Both the position numbers and the translations under genes were made by a program. The notes under the pieces are model-generated. The model worked only from the letters and a program-made list of their open reading frames with translations. It made no database searches and was not told the origin of the DNA. A stretch of DNA of 42,329 nucleotides from Methanosuratincolales archaeon. Its GTDB lineage: Archaea > Thermoproteota > Methanomethylicia > Methanomethylicales > Methanomethylicaceae. Location: positions 1 through 42,329 of the forward strand of contig JACIVQ010000009.1 in the NCBI GenBank assembly GCA_014361445.1. Reading direction: 5' to 3'. Positions 16,416 to 25,228 of the stretch are shown here, piece by piece; position 1 is the first letter of the stretch; each line of letters opens with the position of its first letter.

Positions 16416-17945
16416 ATGGATACCGAAGATGTGATTGCTGATCTCTCTGCAATAAAATCAGGCTTTATCGCAGATCTAGTCAGTGGAGGAAAGGTTACAG
16501 GAAGGGTGATAATTTCAGAGGGTACTCTGAGTGCAATAAGGAGGGAGTCAGAGAGGGGCGACATTCTCGGACTAGAGGAACTGATAAAGTTGAAGGCTGC
16601 TGCCGATCAAGTGGGCTTGAAGATTGAGATAGAGCGGGAGGAGAGACGAGGCGAGGATATTGAGGAGGCAGTTCTTCGTATGGCATTTAGTGGTAATTAT
16701 ACGTTGGTGACTTCCAACGAGAACTTTGCAAAGATCGCCGAGACCATGGGTCTTCGTGTCATAGCGGGGAGAACCAAGCTCCAGAGACCACCACTCTTCA
16801 GCAAGTACTTCTCTAGGGACGTGATGTCGGTCCACCTGAAGGAGGGCTTGGTTCCCAGAGGTAAGGTTGGCAGACCTGGGAGATGGAAGTTGGAAGACTT
16901 GGGAGGAGAGCCATTGGAAAGGGGCGAGCTGGACAAGATAGTCCAAGACATACTCGAGAGGGCCGAGTCTGGGGAGGGTTTCGTGGAAATAAAGAGGGAG
17001 GGCTCAAACATAGTGATGCTGAAGGACAGCAGAGTAATAATAACATTCCCGCCTTTCTCAGACAAGCTGGAAGTAACCATAACTAGAAAGGTCGCTGAGC
17101 CTGAGATCGAAGACTACAAGCTGTCACAGAGACTCATCAACAGGTTTAAGGAGAGGGCGGAGGGGATCCTGATAGCCGGGGCGCCAGGGATGGGAAAGAC
17201 GACCTTCGCCCAAGCCTTGGCAAAGTTCTACTTGAGAGAGAATAAGATCATAAAGACTATAGAGTCACCAAGAGACCTCCACTTGCCTCCCACAGCTACC
17301 CAGTACTCAAAGACCAAGTCCTCCTCTGAGGAGTTGCATGATGTCCTCCTCCTCAGCAGACCCGACTACACGTTCTTTGACGAAATGAGGGACACTGAGG
17401 ACTTTAAGATATTCACAGACCTAAGGCTTGCAGGGGTCGGAATGGTCGGCGTAATCCATGCTACAACTCCGATAGATGCCATACAGAGGTTTATTGGGAG
17501 GGTCGAGCTCGGAGTTATCCCATCTGTGATAGACACCGTCGTTTTCATAAACAATGGAGAAGTGGAGAAGGTGTACGAGCTCGAGACTCGAGTCAAGATC
17601 CCCCACGGACTTACAGAGTCCGATCTGACTAGGCCTGTGGTGCAGGTCAAAAACTTTGATACTGGCGAGGTCGAGTTCGAGATATATGTCTTCGGGGAGA
17701 GGACATTTGTCGTCCCGCTCAAGGGTAAGGAGAGATCCAAAGACTATGTGACGAACTCCATGATAAACAGGATACTGGGAAAGTACGTTCCACTGGAGGA
17801 TGTTAAAATAGAGTCGTCGGATGGAGAGGTGATTATCGGGGTCCCCTCCCAGCTTATGAACACTGTGGTCAAGAGGGCCAGAAAGAAATTGCTCAAGCTC
17901 GAGGAAAAACTAGGAAAGAGGATCACAATAAAACCCATATTTTGA
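16416..17945 (+). CDS. PIN-domain / VirB11-like ATPase / KH-domain protein (PINA type)
   Basis: A 509-residue three-domain protein. A PIN domain (~1-120) is followed by an ATPase related to GspE/VirB11 with Walker A GAPGMGKTT (~255-263), an Asp box IESPRDLHLP, Walker B FFDEMRD and the HATTPIDAIQRF His motif, and then a KH domain (~455-509, VIIGVPSQLMNTVV). In Sulfolobus this architecture is PINA, a hexameric ATPase that interacts with the Holliday junction endonuclease Hjc in branch migration. The second PIN acidic position reads TSNENF where active PIN nucleases usually have Asp, so nuclease activity is doubtful. The stop overlaps the trm5 start (TGATG). Confidence 0.88.
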   Translation: MDTEDVIADLSAIKSGFIADLVSGGKVTGRVIISEGTLSAIRRESERGDILGLEELIKLKAAADQVGLKIEIEREERRGEDIEEAVLRMAFSGNYTLVTSNENFAKIAETMGLRVIAGRTKLQRPPLFSKYFSRDVMSVHLKEGLVPRGKVGRPGRWKLEDLGGEPLERGELDKIVQDILERAESGEGFVEIKREGSNIVMLKDSRVIITFPPFSDKLEVTITRKVAEPEIEDYKLSQRLINRFKERAEGILIAGAPGMGKTTFAQALAKFYLRENKIIKTIESPRDLHLPPTATQYSKTKSSSEELHDVLLLSRPDYTFFDEMRDTEDFKIFTDLRLAGVGMVGVIHATTPIDAIQRFIGRVELGVIPSVIDTVVFINNGEVEKVYELETRVKIPHGLTESDLTRPVVQVKNFDTGEVEFEIYVFGERTFVVPLKGKERSKDYVTNSMINRILGKYVPLEDVKIESSDGEVIIGVPSQLMNTVVKRARKKLLKLEEKLGKRITIKPIF

Positions 17946-18793
17946 TGGTGCCCAGGTTGAGAGAAAGGATTGTGAGAGAATCACTGAGCAAAATATTCTC
18001 CCAAGAGGCGCTCGACAAAGCCATCAGTACAGTTGACATAATCGGAGACTTAGCCGTCATAAAAATACCAAGAGAATGGGAGGAGAAGAGGTTCGAAATA
18101 GGGGAGATCCTCCTGTCCAGCCTCAAAGGAGTTAAAGGAATTTTCAGACAGACGACACCTGCTGACGATGAATACAAGGTACGGGGTTTAGAATGGCTTG
18201 CAGGCAAGAGGGAGACATTGACACTCCACCGTGAGCACGGGTGCTGCTTTAAAGTAGACATCTCAAGCGTCTACTTCTCGCCGAGGCTTTCATTCGAGAG
18301 GTTGAGAATCGCTCGCCTAACCAAAAAGGGTGAGGTCCTCGTGAATATGTTTGCAGGAGTAGGAACTTTCTCCATAATAGCGGTTGTTAAGGGTAATGTT
18401 GAGAAGGCCTATTCAATAGACAAGAACCCATCGGCATTCAAGTTCATGATGGAGAACGTGGTCCTAAACAGGGTTTCGGGGAAGGTCATCCCCATCTTAG
18501 GGGACTCAAAGGACGTCGCTCCCGACCTGGAGGGGGTGGCTGATAGGGTCCTAATGCCCCTTCCTGCACTTGCTCTGGATTACCTGCCCTACGCAGTCTC
18601 ATGTCTGAGGGATGGCGGATGGATTCACATATATCTTCACCAGAAAGGGCGGAGGCGTGATGTCGTGAGATCCGGGGTTGAGATTTTAAAGAAAGTGCTG
18701 AAAGATAGGATGTTATCGGCAAGCGGGAGGGTTGTGAGGAGTGTGGGCAGGGAGACATACCAGATCGTCGTGGATGTGGAGCTGGCGCCCTAG
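17945..18793 (+). CDS. trm5: tRNA (guanine-37-N1)-methyltransferase Trm5 family
   Basis: A 282-residue class I methyltransferase of the Trm5/TYW2 family. An N-terminal domain ending in the R-x-L-E-W/L-AG region is followed by the catalytic domain: NMFAGVGTFSI (SAM motif), YSIDKNPSAFKFMMENVVLN, and DRVLMPLPALALDYL. Trm5 makes m1G37, which prevents frameshifting; the archaeal family also includes Taw2/Taw22, which act in wyosine synthesis. The MPLP form where Trm5b has NLP leaves the subclass open. ATG 17945 shares one base with the PINA stop, so translation is coupled. Confidence 0.85.
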   Translation: MVPRLRERIVRESLSKIFSQEALDKAISTVDIIGDLAVIKIPREWEEKRFEIGEILLSSLKGVKGIFRQTTPADDEYKVRGLEWLAGKRETLTLHREHGCCFKVDISSVYFSPRLSFERLRIARLTKKGEVLVNMFAGVGTFSIIAVVKGNVEKAYSIDKNPSAFKFMMENVVLNRVSGKVIPILGDSKDVAPDLEGVADRVLMPLPALALDYLPYAVSCLRDGGWIHIYLHQKGRRRDVVRSGVEILKKVLKDRMLSASGRVVRSVGRETYQIVVDVELAP

Positions 18794-18831
18794 CCTTTGT
18801 CCTTCTTTGGAATTAAACAGAGGGTTACGAC

Positions 18832-19620
18832 ATGACTGAAGACTTAGACCTTATTCGCCTTGAGGATTGGTTCAGAAGGGTTGGTAGGGCGGTAGTAGCC
18901 TATTCTGGCGGCGTTGACAGCACCCTGGTGGCGTTCACCGCCCACAGAGTCTTGGGAGACCGCTCGCTCGCGGTCACCTTTAGACACAGACTCGTTGAAA
19001 GGGAAGAGGTAGAGGGAGCAATTGATCTCGCAAAAAGGATCGGACTTAATCATTTTGTTATGGATATCACTCTCCCTGAGAGTGTAATGGAGAACCCCCG
19101 TGACAGATGTTATATCTGCAAGAAACACATCATGGGTGTGCTAAAATCATTTGCGAGAGATTCGGGGTATGAGGTGGTGGACGGATCAAACTATGATGAT
19201 TTTCAGGAGGGCAGACCTGGAATCAGAGCTCTGAAGGAGGAGGGAATAAGGAGCCCTCTAGCCGAGCTTGGGATCGGAAAACAGCGGGTCCGAGAAATTT
19301 CGAGGGTTGTGGGACTGGACTATAAAAAGCCGAGTAGACCATGCTTGGCAACAAGGTTCCCGTATGGCTACAGAATAAGACCCGAAGATCTGGATATGGT
19401 TGCATCAGCCGAGAATTTGTTGAGAGAGGAGGGCTTCAGGGTTGTCAGAGTTCGCCATCTTGGTGGCATTGCCAAGATCGAGGTCGGATCAGATGAGATC
19501 ACCAAGCTCCTCCGAGAAGAGGTAAGGAATAGAGTGGCACATGGATTAAAGGCGCTGGGGTACAAGCTCGTGGTCCTTGACCTTGAAGGCTACAGGAGCG
19601 GAAAGATGGACGAGATCTAA
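18832..19620 (+). CDS. larE: ATP-dependent sacrificial sulfur transferase LarE
   Basis: A 262-residue PP-loop pyrophosphatase family enzyme. The ATP loop is AYSGGVDST, followed by DRCYICKKH and DGSNYDDFQEGRPG. Cys171 in PSRPCLATRFPYG is in the position of the sacrificial cysteine (Cys176 in Lactobacillus LarE) that donates sulfur to the nickel-pincer nucleotide precursor. ATG 18832 follows GAGGGTT. LarB, LarC and a LarA-type racemase are not in the window, so the client is unknown; a sulfur-transfer role in another pathway is possible. It follows trm5 by 38 bases. Confidence 0.88.
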   Translation: MTEDLDLIRLEDWFRRVGRAVVAYSGGVDSTLVAFTAHRVLGDRSLAVTFRHRLVEREEVEGAIDLAKRIGLNHFVMDITLPESVMENPRDRCYICKKHIMGVLKSFARDSGYEVVDGSNYDDFQEGRPGIRALKEEGIRSPLAELGIGKQRVREISRVVGLDYKKPSRPCLATRFPYGYRIRPEDLDMVASAENLLREEGFRVVRVRHLGGIAKIEVGSDEITKLLREEVRNRVAHGLKALGYKLVVLDLEGYRSGKMDEI

Positions 19621-19672
19621 TGTTTTTATGTCCTTGGAAGTTCTTTCATTTTTTAACATTGTGAGCGGGAAA

Positions 19673-19695
19673 TCCCACAGTCTTCAGCCGTGGGA
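19673..19695 (+). repeat. Left-end hairpin of the IS605-type element
   Basis: TCCCAC (19673-19678) pairs with GTGGGA (19690-19695) around the loop AGTCTTCAGCC. Subterminal hairpins are what the TnpA of this family recognises. A TATA-like TTTATATATAAAC (19711-19722 region) follows and may drive the element's genes. Confidence 0.6.
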
Positions 19696-19729
19696 TGATA
19701 GCGAACAGATTTTATATATAAACTTACTT

Positions 19730-19822
19730 ATGAGTATGATGAAGGGAACTATCGCAGTGTCTAAAGAAGTGAAGGATGCCCTCGATAAACTGGAGGCTTA
19801 CCATAGAGATACGAAGAAGTGA
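19730..19822 (+). CDS. 30-residue antitoxin-like peptide inside the IS
   Basis: A short frame with ATGs at 19730, 19736 and 19739. The sequence MKGTIAVSKEVKDALDKLEA resembles the N-terminal strand and first helix of ribbon-helix-helix VapB-type antitoxins, but it stops before the second helix. It sits 18 bases before tnpB and behind the element's TATA-like sequence. It may be a truncated passenger antitoxin, a leader peptide or a conserved small partner of tnpB; translation is unproven. Confidence 0.45.
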   Translation: MSMMKGTIAVSKEVKDALDKLEAYHRDTKK

Positions 19823-19840
19823 TAAAAGGCTGATTAAAAA

Positions 19841-20998
19841 ATGCAAAAAGTCAAGCTGACATACAAGTTCAGGCTCTACCCTAAGCCAGAGCACGAAGAA
19901 AAGCTGCTGGAGACCTTAGAGCTGTGCAGGCAGACCTACAACTATTTCTTGGCTCAATGGAACGGAAAGGAGAATATACCGGGCAGGCTCGAGCTCCAAT
20001 CCCAGCTACCAATGCTGAAGAAGGAGAAGCCCGAACTGAAAAATGTTCACTCTAAGACGCTTCAAATGGTCCTCTATCAATTATACTCAAACTTGAGGAG
20101 TTTATCGCAACTGAAGAAGAAAGGTAAAAAAGTTGGAAGGCTCCGCTTCAAGGGGAAAGGGTGGTACAAAACCTTCATTTACAATCAGAGCGGGTTCAAA
20201 CTTATAAAGACCGGTAAACGGCTCGACGTTCTACACTTATCAAAAATAGGTGAGATTCCTATAAGGGCTCACAGATCCATTGAAGGATCAATAAAGCAGA
20301 TCATAGTAAAGAGGCACAACTCTGGGAAATGGTTCGCCTACATATGTGTAGAGAAAGAGGTTGAGGTAAAAAGGGAAGAGCCTATGAGAGTTGTAGGCAT
20401 AGACGTCGGCTTAAAACACTTTTTAACGGACACTGACAGGAGGCAGATAGAGAACCCGAGGTTCTACGAAAGAACTTTAGAGAGGATAAGGGTTCTACAG
20501 CGTTGTCTTTCAAGGAGGCGCAGAGGCTCAAAGAACTACGAGAAAACAAGGATAAAGCTCGCAAAAGCCTACGAGAGGCTAGTGAGCCAGAGGGACGACT
20601 TCCTCCATAAGCTCTCAAGGTTCTACGTGAAGAATTACGACGTAATTTGCGTGGAGAATTTGCAGATCCAAAATATGGTTAAAAACCACAACTTAGCCCA
20701 GAAAATACTAGACGCCTCTTGGGGTAAGTTCATCCGCCTACTCCACGAGAAGGCTGAGAGAGCCGCTCATGTAGTGGTGGATGTACCCCCAAAAGGCACC
20801 TCAGAAGGGCTTAAATATGAAGATCCACTGAGAGATTTCATATCAGCAAATAGGATAAAGGTGAGGGGATTGGGTAGCCCTGATACGCCTGCCGAGACGG
20901 AACCTCTACGGGAGCTGATAACAGTCCCCGCAAGCTCCATCATTGAAGCAGGAAGCCCACAGCCTTCAGGTGTGGGTAGCTCACATCTTGGCACGTAA
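19841..20998 (+). CDS. tnpB: TnpB (OrfB) RNA-guided nuclease family protein lacking the zinc finger
   Basis: A 385-residue TnpB, ancestor-type of Cas12. An N-terminal OrfB helix-turn-helix region (~1-60) is followed by the RuvC-like domain: D188 in VVGIDVG and E272 in ICVENLQ are intact. After PPKGTS (~317-321), where TnpB normally has a CxxC...CxxC zinc finger and DRDxNAA, it reads SEGLKYEDPLRDFISANRI without any Cys pair. D332 in LRDF may serve as the third acid. The C-terminus (VPASSIIEAGSPQPSGVG) reads through the right-end hairpin, where the guide RNA of such elements is encoded. Whether it still cuts DNA is uncertain. Confidence 0.88.
   Translation: MQKVKLTYKFRLYPKPEHEEKLLETLELCRQTYNYFLAQWNGKENIPGRLELQSQLPMLKKEKPELKNVHSKTLQMVLYQLYSNLRSLSQLKKKGKKVGRLRFKGKGWYKTFIYNQSGFKLIKTGKRLDVLHLSKIGEIPIRAHRSIEGSIKQIIVKRHNSGKWFAYICVEKEVEVKREEPMRVVGIDVGLKHFLTDTDRRQIENPRFYERTLERIRVLQRCLSRRRRGSKNYEKTRIKLAKAYERLVSQRDDFLHKLSRFYVKNYDVICVENLQIQNMVKNHNLAQKILDASWGKFIRLLHEKAERAAHVVVDVPPKGTSEGLKYEDPLRDFISANRIKVRGLGSPDTPAETEPLRELITVPASSIIEAGSPQPSGVGSSHLGT
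20956..20976 (+). repeat. Right-end hairpin of the IS605-type element
   Basis: CCCACA (20956-20961) pairs with TGTGGG (20971-20976) inside the 3' end of tnpB. In this family the right end also forms the 3' scaffold of the omega/reRNA, so an overlapping guide RNA is plausible but not shown. Confidence 0.6.
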
Positions 20999-21023
20999 TC
21001 TAAACAGATAAGAGGTATTGATT

Positions 21024-21293
21024 ATGGAGCTCTCTGCAGTTTTTAATGTTGTCTACTTCTTCTTTGACCTGATCAAATCTTTCATAAGCTTCATAGTGGA
21101 GAACACCATATTGAGAGGGAGACCAGACCTTGCAAATTCCTTCTCTTCCGCGATAACATTGTTGATAACTATTACAGCAATATACATCCTCTTGGTATTT
21201 GTTACGGCAGCCAAGAAGGCAATAGGGATCATCCTCCTAATAGGATGGGCTCTCCTTATCATTAGCCTTATTCTCGCTGGATTCGGGATTTAG
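21024..21293 (+). CDS. Small membrane protein of unknown function
   Basis: An 89-residue protein with two or three hydrophobic segments (an N-terminal one around VFNVVYFFFDLIKSFISFIV, then LLITITAIYILLVFV and IGIILLIGWALLIISLILA). ATG 21024 is preferred over TTG 21018 because AGAGGTA at 21011-21017 gives a normal spacing. I do not recognise the family. It lies just right of the IS and converges on the pilus operon. Confidence 0.6.
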   Translation: MELSAVFNVVYFFFDLIKSFISFIVENTILRGRPDLANSFSSAITLLITITAIYILLVFVTAAKKAIGIILLIGWALLIISLILAGFGI

Positions 21294-21423
21294 ACCTATT
21301 TGAGTTTGCTTTTTCTCTCTATTTTAATTTGTAAATGTCAACTCAAATTAAGTCTGCTTTTACACACCATCTCTCCTTCCAAGACTCAATCCGTGGCGGC
21401 TTATAGGTTTAATGGCCTAATCT

Positions 21424-24402
21424 TCATGGTAATATGATCTTGCCGGTGAGACATATCCCCGAGGCGTCCAAGCACAGCAGATCAACATAACCGGTGTGGC
21501 TTGGAGTAGAGAACCTCGCGCGCAGCCCTCCTGGAGTACCAGAGATCACCACAGGCGCCCCGTCTATCACTAAGGATTTTGGCAGGGCCTCCATAGGTTT
21601 TCCATCCTCGTAAATAGTGTATTTAAAGACCATCTCATGCACAATCCCTGTGCTCGAAGGTGTCTTTTCCATTGAAATCAAGGCGAACTCCACCTTATAT
21701 GAAATCAGTTCGGTGCTCACCTCATAATACAGCCTGTCGATACGAGGGGAGTAGCTTCTGTTTACAAACAAGTAGTATAGGTTTCCTGGTCGGAAAGTGT
21801 TAGGAAAAGAAAAAGTCGGTGGGTATACAGATACCGTCGAAGAAGTGGGCCAGCTTGTGGCATTTATTGGAATCACAACTCGCCCTTCTGAATCTGCCCA
21901 ATACTCTGCCCCTAAGAACTTGATCCTCCAACCTGGCTTTAAACCTGTGACGTTAATTCCTGAGTACCAGTCGGGTATTCTGTAAAATTCTAGGCGCAGG
22001 TAATCTATCCTGCCCCACTGAGGGTTTGAGTAGAGTGCGTATCCCGCCCTACTGCGGGCGAATGTGTGAAAGGCGATAACCACCATGTCTACCTGGGTGA
22101 AAGCGTCCTTGTAAAGGTTAGATATGTTCACGTTCAGGGAGGGTGCCGTTGACCTTGGAGACTGTGCTATTGGGGTCCAGCTTCCGCCTCTGACCAGATA
22201 CACGATGATCTCGCCCCACCCCTCCAGCAGCTTATCTGCGGTGGCATAATAGGTGAATGACCCGTCTGCCACCGTGGAGACTGTCATGTTTCGGACCGCT
22301 GCGTTTACATCATACCTTAAGTAGTACCATGCCTCCATAGTAGGGAGTTCGCTGCCCGGAGGATAATAGTAGGATAGCCTCTGCTCGTCGAACCTGACAT
22401 ATCCTAAGGAGGAAGAGAGGCTCGGGGGCTGCCCGCCGCTGACTAGGTTGTAAGAGAATGTCCACCCCGCGGTCGTCGAGCACTCGCTCCCAAGCGTCTC
22501 CATCTGAGCATTAATTCCTGTATTTTGCTTTATTAGTGTGCCATCAGACCCATAGACGAGTTTGTCATTCCAATCTAAGCCGCCCGCATAATTTGCAACA
22601 CTCCTCAAGTATGGTCTGCTCACCACCTCCACAGTACCATTGAACGGCTGCTGGATCTCCGACTTTTGTATCTGTATATCATTGCCTGTGCTTACTACAG
22701 TCTTTTTCAAAACACCCCCATCATATACCTTGACGATATCATTGATAGGGACCCCTTTGATGGTGAAGCAACTCTGTTGCTGATTCTGGGTCAATTCGAA
22801 ATAGTTTCCTTCATCATAGTAAGTCAGGGTTGTATTTGGGTTGAATGTTCCTCTCTTCACATAAATGTAGTCGACGAGACCAACTAGTGTACCATTAAAG
22901 GGCTTTGGAGGTCCGGGTATGTCTGTCCTGATATACTCCCACTGCGCTGTCTTGCCATTGTAGCTGTAGTACCTCGTATTGGTCAGCAATATGTGCTGGA
23001 TGGGTGCAGAAGACCCCGCGGTGGTCCAGGTACCGATGTATGCCCCGCTGGACTTTATTGTCCAAGTGGACCCCGTCCTCTGGATCTGGATTACGAGCGA
23101 ACCAGTTCCAGGGAGGGTGTTTGCACCTGTCGACCAAGACGACCCTTGGCTGACGCCGCAGGACCACTGTGGGTTACTGCCCGCCCAAGCGTCACAAACT
23201 CCGGCATACGCCACCACAGACCCAGTGGAGTCCAGAAGTGCCAGATAGATCTCCGCCAGATCTGATGATTGACCAATATAAGACAGCTGTGCCTCTACTC
23301 TCAGATCTCCTACTGGCGATGGGATCCTTAAGCGAGCACCGCTCCAAGAGCCCCAAGTGCTCGGCTTGGCAATAGTCATCAGTCTTCCATCCTTCTCATC
23401 AATGGAGTTCAAGTTTACAGCCTCCCACGGATCAACTATGCCGTCATCAAACTCGTCAGATATTGGCGGTCTGTTTTGAAAGGAGAATGACATTCCTTGA
23501 AGTGGGGAATCTGCCCTCGAGATCTGCCTCCCAGAGGTATCAATTAGAGACCAGTTCCCGCTTGGAAGACCTGAGAATGTGATATCTTCATAATTAGCAT
23601 TTATCATGACCACCTTGTCAATATTTATCCAATACTCGTAGTCTGAGTAAGGCTGGATCGGGTTGTACTCCCAGATGTAAAACTCTATCTCGATCTTGGC
23701 TGGCGACGTGTAGAATGTCCCGCTAATCATTACAGAGGATCCATTATCGTATGAGAAATATGCCCCTGAGGCGTTCTGCCACAGCTTGATGTTAAGGCTA
23801 CTCAGGTAGAGGTTGTCGGCTGTCTTGTTTGCCCCATAAATCCATGCAACGATTCGCCTTATCGGGTTGTTGTAGACGATCTCTGTGGCAAAGATCTTAG
23901 CACCCTTTCCATCATATAAGGATAGGCTGACGTGGAGCTCCGGCGAACCGGCCACCCCGCTGCTCGAGGCTCTGAAAGTGGATATTGGCACATACAGCTC
24001 AAAATATGGGCCAATAGTACCTACCTTTTTCCACATTTTGAAATTATAAACTGATCCGCCTGTGCCGTGGAACCAGTTGTGCCACTGCAAGTACCCTGCA
24101 TCCGTGACCCCACACCAAAGGTAGCCTGACCATGAGGGACACGACCCAGTAAACTCCCATCCGTTATGATCCGCCCATTGATCTGCAGCGGAATACGGTG
24201 GCGAGTCAAACTCTTCGCAAAAAGACGCATAATTGGTGTTGCAAAGGGTCACCTTCAGACCGGAGGGGCCGTCTCCGAGAGAAAGCACGGCATCTTCACC
24301 ACTGAAGTAAGTCACATAGCCCGAAACTAAGACATGGGGAGGATTAGCAATGAGGAAAACTGTAACGGCTGTCAGCATAAAAAGAGATTTGACTCTAACC
24401 AT
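21424..24402 (-). CDS. Giant secreted protein of the pilus operon, candidate pilus tip or adhesin
   Basis: A 992-residue protein with a signal-type N-terminus (positive VRVKS then LFMLTAVTVFLIA) and no C-terminal membrane anchor. The rest is Ser/Thr/Tyr/Trp-rich beta-type sequence. The segment from FDDGIVDPWEAVN (~345) to the EYIRTDI region (~515) looks like a concanavalin-type (laminin G-like) beta-sandwich, and later repeats resemble Ig-like modules. A DUF2341-type surface domain is possible. ATG 24402 overlaps the previous gene's stop by eight bases, so it is coupled to four pilin-like genes. By analogy with PilY1-type proteins it may sit at the filament tip and bind a surface or polysaccharide. 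The role is inferred from context. Confidence 0.7.
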   Translation of the reverse strand: MVRVKSLFMLTAVTVFLIANPPHVLVSGYVTYFSGEDAVLSLGDGPSGLKVTLCNTNYASFCEEFDSPPYSAADQWADHNGWEFTGSCPSWSGYLWCGVTDAGYLQWHNWFHGTGGSVYNFKMWKKVGTIGPYFELYVPISTFRASSSGVAGSPELHVSLSLYDGKGAKIFATEIVYNNPIRRIVAWIYGANKTADNLYLSSLNIKLWQNASGAYFSYDNGSSVMISGTFYTSPAKIEIEFYIWEYNPIQPYSDYEYWINIDKVVMINANYEDITFSGLPSGNWSLIDTSGRQISRADSPLQGMSFSFQNRPPISDEFDDGIVDPWEAVNLNSIDEKDGRLMTIAKPSTWGSWSGARLRIPSPVGDLRVEAQLSYIGQSSDLAEIYLALLDSTGSVVAYAGVCDAWAGSNPQWSCGVSQGSSWSTGANTLPGTGSLVIQIQRTGSTWTIKSSGAYIGTWTTAGSSAPIQHILLTNTRYYSYNGKTAQWEYIRTDIPGPPKPFNGTLVGLVDYIYVKRGTFNPNTTLTYYDEGNYFELTQNQQQSCFTIKGVPINDIVKVYDGGVLKKTVVSTGNDIQIQKSEIQQPFNGTVEVVSRPYLRSVANYAGGLDWNDKLVYGSDGTLIKQNTGINAQMETLGSECSTTAGWTFSYNLVSGGQPPSLSSSLGYVRFDEQRLSYYYPPGSELPTMEAWYYLRYDVNAAVRNMTVSTVADGSFTYYATADKLLEGWGEIIVYLVRGGSWTPIAQSPRSTAPSLNVNISNLYKDAFTQVDMVVIAFHTFARSRAGYALYSNPQWGRIDYLRLEFYRIPDWYSGINVTGLKPGWRIKFLGAEYWADSEGRVVIPINATSWPTSSTVSVYPPTFSFPNTFRPGNLYYLFVNRSYSPRIDRLYYEVSTELISYKVEFALISMEKTPSSTGIVHEMVFKYTIYEDGKPMEALPKSLVIDGAPVVISGTPGGLRARFSTPSHTGYVDLLCLDASGICLTGKIILP

Positions 24403-25228
24403 AAACGAACACATCTCCACCTTGCACAGTCCCAAAGTACCAGGCGTTGGGGGCGACAATGCTGACCTTACCATTAATCGTGATAGGTGAGACTAAGACT
24501 GTGGTGACACTAGAAGGGAGATCTCTTAGGGCCTCTCCGATGAGAGCCCCGCCCGAATCAAAGATCCTCACCAAACCGAGCTGAGGTACGCCGTAAACCA
24601 AAATATAGGGGAAACTCGGGGGCGGACTCCAGGGCGTGGTCGTGATCGAAGCCCCCTGTAGGGTGTACTTATAACTAATGGACACTGTGCCAGAGTAGCT
24701 CCATGCCTGAGAGTCCTTGGTGTAGACAATTATGTAATACTCGCCCGCCTCTCGGTTGAAGTTTAGCGTTCCCGTTGTGCTCTTTGAGACCACGTTGAGG
24801 TCCTGATCTGCTAGTACAACCTCGCTCTCGGGGGGAAGATTTAGCACTATGATGGCTCCTCCTGTGCCAGAGGATGACTTATAAATCACACCATAGGTGA
24901 AATCACCGAGACTCCGCGGCTCCAGCCTACCGACCCCCGTACCATCAAATGAAGGGATCACAATCCCTGCCTGTGAGAGGTCTGACAACGCCTTAAGCGA
25001 GGCATTAATGTAAACCTCGGCGGCGAGGTCAGGATCTGTACTCCTCGAGGCTGCGGCACCGGCGCCCCTCAATATGGAGCGGTAGACCTCCTCACTCAAG
25101 TCTTGGTTTGGGAATGGCTTGACGTGAACCGGTGTTATGAAGTACATTATCATGAAGAAGTACGAGGTCAATATTAGAAATAAGCTCAGGGCGGTAAATG
25201 TGAGTACAAAGCCCCCACGAGACCTCAA
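24395..25228 (-). CDS. Pilin-like protein with large extracellular domain
   Basis: A 277-residue protein starting RSRGGFVLTFTALSLFLIL, which is a short charged leader, Gly and a hydrophobic helix of the type IV pilin type; processing after SRG is plausible. The remaining ~230 residues are a predicted beta-rich extracellular domain. TTG 25228 overlaps the previous stop (TTGA). Its size suggests a minor pilin carrying the large secreted protein encoded next. I do not recognise a named family. Confidence 0.65.
   Translation of the reverse strand: MRSRGGFVLTFTALSLFLILTSYFFMIMYFITPVHVKPFPNQDLSEEVYRSILRGAGAAASRSTDPDLAAEVYINASLKALSDLSQAGIVIPSFDGTGVGRLEPRSLGDFTYGVIYKSSSGTGGAIIVLNLPPESEVVLADQDLNVVSKSTTGTLNFNREAGEYYIIVYTKDSQAWSYSGTVSISYKYTLQGASITTTPWSPPPSFPYILVYGVPQLGLVRIFDSGGALIGEALRDLPSSVTTVLVSPITINGKVSIVAPNAWYFGTVQGGDVFVYG

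Larger units (their letters stand above)
19665..20990 (+). mobile_element. IS605-family (IS1341-type, tnpB-only) element
   Basis: A left-end hairpin (19673-19695), a 30-codon open frame, tnpB and a right-end hairpin (20956-20976) lie in order. No tnpA Y1 transposase is present, so the element cannot move by itself. Outer limits are approximate because this family makes no target duplication. A 35-base relative of its right end lies at 12539-12573. Confidence 0.75.
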
